Below are positions 5,426 to 8,010 of a stretch of DNA of 8,010 bases, in pieces. Every line of letters starts with the position of its first letter. Within the stretch, counting starts at the first letter, position 1. The DNA is from Gemmatimonadota bacterium (GTDB lineage Bacteria; Gemmatimonadota; Gemmatimonadetes; Gemmatimonadales; GWC2-71-9), in contig QHUF01000326.1 in NCBI GenBank assembly GCA_003221075.1, forward strand, positions 1-8,010, written 5' to 3'. A program made the position numbers and the translations under genes. Below the pieces are notes generated by a model. It was not told where the DNA came from. It saw nothing but the letters and a program-made list of their open reading frames with translations, and searched no databases.

Positions 5426-6399
5426 TGCCCGACACGCTGCTCGAGAGCGAGCTGTTCGGCCACGAGAAGGGCGCGTTCACCGGCGCCGCCGAGCGCCGCC
5501 TGGGACGGTTCGAGCTGGCGAACGGCGGCACGATCTTCCTCGACGAAGTGGGCGAGATGCCGCCCCCGACGCAGGTAAAACTGCTGCGCGTACTCGAGGA
5601 TCGCAGCTTCTTTCGTGTCGGTGGAACCCAACGCATACAAGTAGACGTCCGCGTGATCGCCGCGTCGAACAGGTCGCTCAAGGAAGCGGTCGCACTCGGG
5701 ACGTTCCGGGACGACCTGTTCTACCGGCTCAACGTGCTCTCGGTGTATCTCCCGCCGCTGCGCGAGCGGCGCAGCGACATCCCGCTCCTGGTCCGCACGT
5801 TCATCGCGGAGTTCGCGAAGCAGCACGACCGCAACTTCCGCGGCATCACGCCCGAGGCGCTGCAGATTATCGTCGATGCCGATTGGCCGGGGAACGTCCG
5901 TCAGCTCAAGAATCTCATCGAGTCGATGGTGGTGCTCGCGCCCGAGGGCGAGATCCGCGCCACGGACATCCCGCGCGACATCCGCGAGCGGAGCAGCACG
6001 CTGCCGGTGCGCATCGCGCCGGCCCCCCCACGCGAAATCGCCGGCCAGGAGCTCGGGTTCATTTTCCGCACCCTCGTGGAGCTGAAGCTGCAAATAGAGG
6101 AAATGCGCCGCCGAATTGAAGATCGGCCTTCAGAGCGGGTAGAGGTGATTGAAGTCGGGACTCGGGATTCGGGGCTCGGGACTCGGATACTCGAGGCGAG
6201 TCCCGATCCCCTAGCCCCGAGCCCCGAGTCCCCAACCCCGGTGATCTACAAGCGTGGAATGTCGATGTCGGATGTCGAGCGCGCGGCGATCGATGCCGCG
6301 TTGCGCGAGACCCATGGCAATCGCCGCAAGGCCGCGGAGACCCTCGGAATCGGTGAGCGGACCCTCTATCGCAAACTCAAGGAATACGCGATAGATTAG
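5410..6399 (+). CDS. C-terminal part of the broken NtrC-type sigma54 activator (AAA+ without Walker A, plus Fis HTH)
   Basis: From GTG 5410 there are 329 residues: VNCAALPD, ELFGHEKGAFTGA (14-26, the sigma54-contacting GAFTGA loop), Walker B TIFLDEVGEM (41-50), sensor I VIAASN (82-87), arginine-finger region FRDDLFYRLNV (99-109), sensor II WPGNVRQLKNLIES (159-172), a long variable linker (about 195-280) and a Fis-type helix-turn-helix (288-327, NRRKAAETLGIGERTLYRKLKEY). The Walker A loop is missing, so the frame cannot be an active ATPase as read. The GTG is the first codon in frame with homology and overlaps the preceding stop, but no upstream ribosome-binding site stands out; reading from ATG 5278 would give only out-of-frame sequence of the preceding gene. 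An intact gene would activate sigma54 promoters; targets are unknown, though the iron-sulfur/GGDEF gene 57 nt downstream is a candidate partner. Confidence 0.82.
   Translation: MNCAALPDTLLESELFGHEKGAFTGAAERRLGRFELANGGTIFLDEVGEMPPPTQVKLLRVLEDRSFFRVGGTQRIQVDVRVIAASNRSLKEAVALGTFRDDLFYRLNVLSVYLPPLRERRSDIPLLVRTFIAEFAKQHDRNFRGITPEALQIIVDADWPGNVRQLKNLIESMVVLAPEGEIRATDIPRDIRERSSTLPVRIAPAPPREIAGQELGFIFRTLVELKLQIEEMRRRIEDRPSERVEVIEVGTRDSGLGTRILEASPDPLAPSPESPTPVIYKRGMSMSDVERAAIDAALRETHGNRRKAAETLGIGERTLYRKLKEYAID
6157..6234. repeat. Heptamer array and its inverted copy in the activator linker
   Basis: GGGACTC, GGGATTC, GGGGCTC and GGGACTC run from 6157 to 6184. After a short gap, GAGTCCC (6198-6204) and GCCCCGA twice (6214-6227), then GTCCCCA, form an inverted degenerate copy. 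The tract encodes the low-complexity linker (GTRDSGLGTRILEASPD, then PLAPSPESPTP) between the AAA+ domain and the DNA-binding domain. It could fold into a large imperfect hairpin in mRNA or single-stranded DNA. Confidence 0.85.
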
Positions 6400-6446
6400 G
6401 CCCGCAGGCTTACTCCCCTGACCCGAAGAGCCTCTAGCGCCCTGCC

Positions 6447-6459
6447 GGAGCCCCTCGTG
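6447..6459 (+). promoter_or_regulatory. Ribosome-binding site that decides the GTG start of the hydrogenase-like/GGDEF gene
   Basis: GGAG (6447-6450) sits 6 nt before GTG 6457. The frame is open back to 6400 but contains no ATG, and the ferredoxin domain begins a few residues after this GTG, so the start is well supported. Confidence 0.65.
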
Positions 6460-8010
6460 GATTTCAGAATCGACCCGGAGTTGTGCGTCGCGTGCTTAGC
6501 GTGTGTGCGCGTCTGCCCCTCCGATGCTGTAGCGGTCGAAGAAGAGAAGGTCTGGATCGTCGACGAGGCCTGCATGCGTGTGGGCCTCTGCCTGCCTGCG
6601 TGCCCCCACGACGCCATCATTGCCGTCGGTGACTCGACACGGGCGCTGGAGTTTGCGCTCGGCCACCAGGCCGTGCTCATCCTGTCCGTCGAGTCAGCGG
6701 CGTGGTTCTATCCTGCGACGCCCGAGCAGGTCGTCAACGCCTGCTACGCTGCCGGGTTCAACACCGTGCACCGCGGCGTGCTGGGCGACGAGCTGGTGGC
6801 CAAGCAGTACCTCGACCTCTGGACCGAGGAGGAGTGGGGGCGTGGCGGCACGGTTATCCGCAGCACCTGTCCCGTCATCGTCGAGACGATCAAGAACCAG
6901 TATCCCGAGCTGATACCGTATCTCGCCCCGGTCGCCACGCCGATCGAGGCCGAGGCGCGCTATCTCAAGGCGATGTACGGCGCAGACACTCCGATCGTGT
7001 ACACGGGGGTCTGCCTGACAAAGGGCGGCGCCGATGTTGATGCCGCGATCACACTCGCTGAGCTCGAGGGAATCTTCAAGAAGCGCGGGATCAAAGTGGA
7101 GGACCAGCCGCTCTTTTTCAGCCGCATTCCGGAGGAGCGGCGCCGCTACTGGAGCACCGCGGGCGGCCTGCCGCTCGACCTATTAAAGGAAGAGCGACAA
7201 TCGAGCCGCCGCTTCCGGAAGGTCCGGGGGCTGTCGGCCCTGGAAGGCATTGCCCGGGCCGTCGCTGTCGACCGCATCGACCTGGGTTTCGTCGACATCC
7301 TGCCGTGTGAGGGCTGTCTCGACCACCCGCTGCTCGGCCCCAAGGAGGAGCTGTTTCGGCGCCGGGCGATCGTGGGGGCGACGGAGCCGCCGCGCGCGGG
7401 GATGCCGGTCCTGGCCGAGGGGATCGAAATCGAGGTCGGCGCCGCCTTCGCGATCCATCCGAACGGGAAGCAGCCGGCGCAGGAGCTGGTGGACGAGATC
7501 ATCGACCAGATCGGGCTGGCCCCCAACGGCCGGACCTGGGATTCGGGGGCGTGCGGCTACAAAACGTGCCAGGAGTTCGCGGTGGCGGCGGCGCAGGGGC
7601 GGACGACGCTCAAGTCGTGCCCCCGCTACCTGGAACGTCAGGCGTCGCTCGCGCAGCAACAGGCGGCGGTGGATGCGCTCACCGGGCTGGCGTCGTTCAG
7701 GGTGCTGCGAGACAGGCTGGCGAACGAGGTCGCGCGCTGCCACCGCGGCGGGGAGCACTTTGCCGTGCTGTTTTTGGACCTCGACAATTTCAAGCAGGTG
7801 AACGACCGGTTCGGGCACGAGGCGGGCAACGCGGTGCTGCGCGAGACGGCACGCCGGTGCAACGCGCACATCCGGGGGACCGACCTGGCGGGTCGCTATG
7901 GCGGCGACGAGTTCGTTGTGGTATTGGTAGGGACGGGGAAAGAGGGGGCGCGCGGCGTGGCGGAGAAGATGCGCGCCGAGGTAGAGGAGGCGGGTGTGGG
8001 GATGGGCTAT
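6457..8010 (+). CDS. Ferredoxin / [FeFe]-hydrogenase-like / FeS / GGDEF fusion protein, putative redox- or H2-sensing cyclic-dinucleotide synthase (3' end beyond window)
   Basis: The frame is open for 518 codons from GTG 6457 to the edge; GGAG at 6447-6450 lies 6 nt before the GTG, and no ATG or better start precedes it after the TAG at 6397. Domains: (a) ferredoxin 5-55, with C10xxC13xxC16xxxC20P and a second motif C39, C45, C49 where the expected second cysteine is V42; (b) [FeFe]-hydrogenase large-subunit-like domain about 65-300, with STCP (C138), GVCLTK (C186, K189) and LPCEGC (C284, C287) at the H-cluster ligand positions; (c) FeS domain about 345-392, GACGYKTCQEFA (C366, C371) and SCP (C388), first cysteine replaced by S363; (d) a helical linker with a QQQ run; (e) GGDEF domain from 405, with DALTGL, LDLDNFKQVND, RxxD inhibitory site (R473-D476) and GGDEF (482-486). 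No membrane segment is seen, so it is probably cytosolic. Inferred role: sensing redox state, oxygen or H2 and making a cyclic dinucleotide. It follows the sigma54-regulator remnant by 57 nt. Confidence 0.9.
   Translation, partial: MDFRIDPELCVACLACVRVCPSDAVAVEEEKVWIVDEACMRVGLCLPACPHDAIIAVGDSTRALEFALGHQAVLILSVESAAWFYPATPEQVVNACYAAGFNTVHRGVLGDELVAKQYLDLWTEEEWGRGGTVIRSTCPVIVETIKNQYPELIPYLAPVATPIEAEARYLKAMYGADTPIVYTGVCLTKGGADVDAAITLAELEGIFKKRGIKVEDQPLFFSRIPEERRRYWSTAGGLPLDLLKEERQSSRRFRKVRGLSALEGIARAVAVDRIDLGFVDILPCEGCLDHPLLGPKEELFRRRAIVGATEPPRAGMPVLAEGIEIEVGAAFAIHPNGKQPAQELVDEIIDQIGLAPNGRTWDSGACGYKTCQEFAVAAAQGRTTLKSCPRYLERQASLAQQQAAVDALTGLASFRVLRDRLANEVARCHRGGEHFAVLFLDLDNFKQVNDRFGHEAGNAVLRETARRCNAHIRGTDLAGRYGGDEFVVVLVGTGKEGARGVAEKMRAEVEEAGVGMGY

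Noticed and set aside
5083..6093. Long minus-strand open frame (336 codons) opposite the sigma54 regulator
   Set aside because: It lies antisense to well-matched AAA+ motifs and has the Arg/Glu/His-rich composition typical of the antisense of a high-GC gene; no domain is recognisable.
6400..6456. Separate promoter or terminator between the regulator and the hydrogenase-like gene
   Set aside because: The 57 bases show no hairpin with T-tract and no convincing -35/-10 or sigma54 GG-N10-GC element.
7183..7869. Minus-strand open frame opposite the FeS/GGDEF region
   Set aside because: Shadow of the GC-rich sense gene, rich in R, P, A and H, with no motif; the sense strand carries clear cysteine and GGDEF signatures.

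Overview
The window looks like a chromosomal stretch from a high-GC member of the Acidobacteriota, probably near the Vicinamibacteria. The main evidence is the pair on the minus strand at 1-2188: a PadR regulator next to a large MacB/FtsX-type permease of the 'acidobacterial duplicated orphan permease' (ADOP) type, an arrangement expanded in that phylum. Assignment below phylum is inference.

Layout. (1) 1-2188, minus strand: padR, then the permease gene, which is open for 616 codons and runs off the left edge. This block is clearly less GC-rich than the rest (about half GC by eye). (2) 2189-2570: divergent regulatory region with a perfect inverted repeat covering the padR ribosome-binding site, a possible decayed gene end (about 2304-2456), a good sigma70-like promoter (2431-2459) and a strong GC-rich palindrome (2498-2522). 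(3) 2571-6399, plus strand: a tightly packed series: ornithine carbamoyltransferase (argF, lacking its normal N-terminus), glycine-cleavage T protein (gcvT), a MogA/MoaB-type molybdopterin adenylyltransferase, and an NtrC-type sigma54 regulator broken into two reading frames by loss of the Walker A region. Neighbouring reading frames overlap by 2 to 8 bases. (4) 6457-8010, plus strand: a GTG-started open frame that runs off the right edge. It encodes 2[4Fe-4S]-ferredoxin, [FeFe]-hydrogenase-like H-cluster, four-cysteine FeS and GGDEF domains in one polypeptide.

The last gene is the most interesting item. It reads as a soluble iron-sulfur or H2/redox sensor wired directly to a cyclic-dinucleotide synthase. 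It keeps cysteines at all four expected H-cluster ligand positions, but the proton-relay cysteine position is threonine and the two accessory cluster motifs each lack one cysteine. That fits a sensor better than a turnover enzyme. The GGDEF half has an intact signature and a canonical RxxD inhibitory site.

A second theme is short tandem repeats with unit lengths of 7 or 8 bases in non-conserved coding segments: the start of mogA, the end of mogA, the receiver-domain loop and the linker before the Fis helix-turn-helix. Two genes (argF and the sigma54 regulator) are damaged close together. This could be genuine decay or an assembly problem; raw reads would decide.
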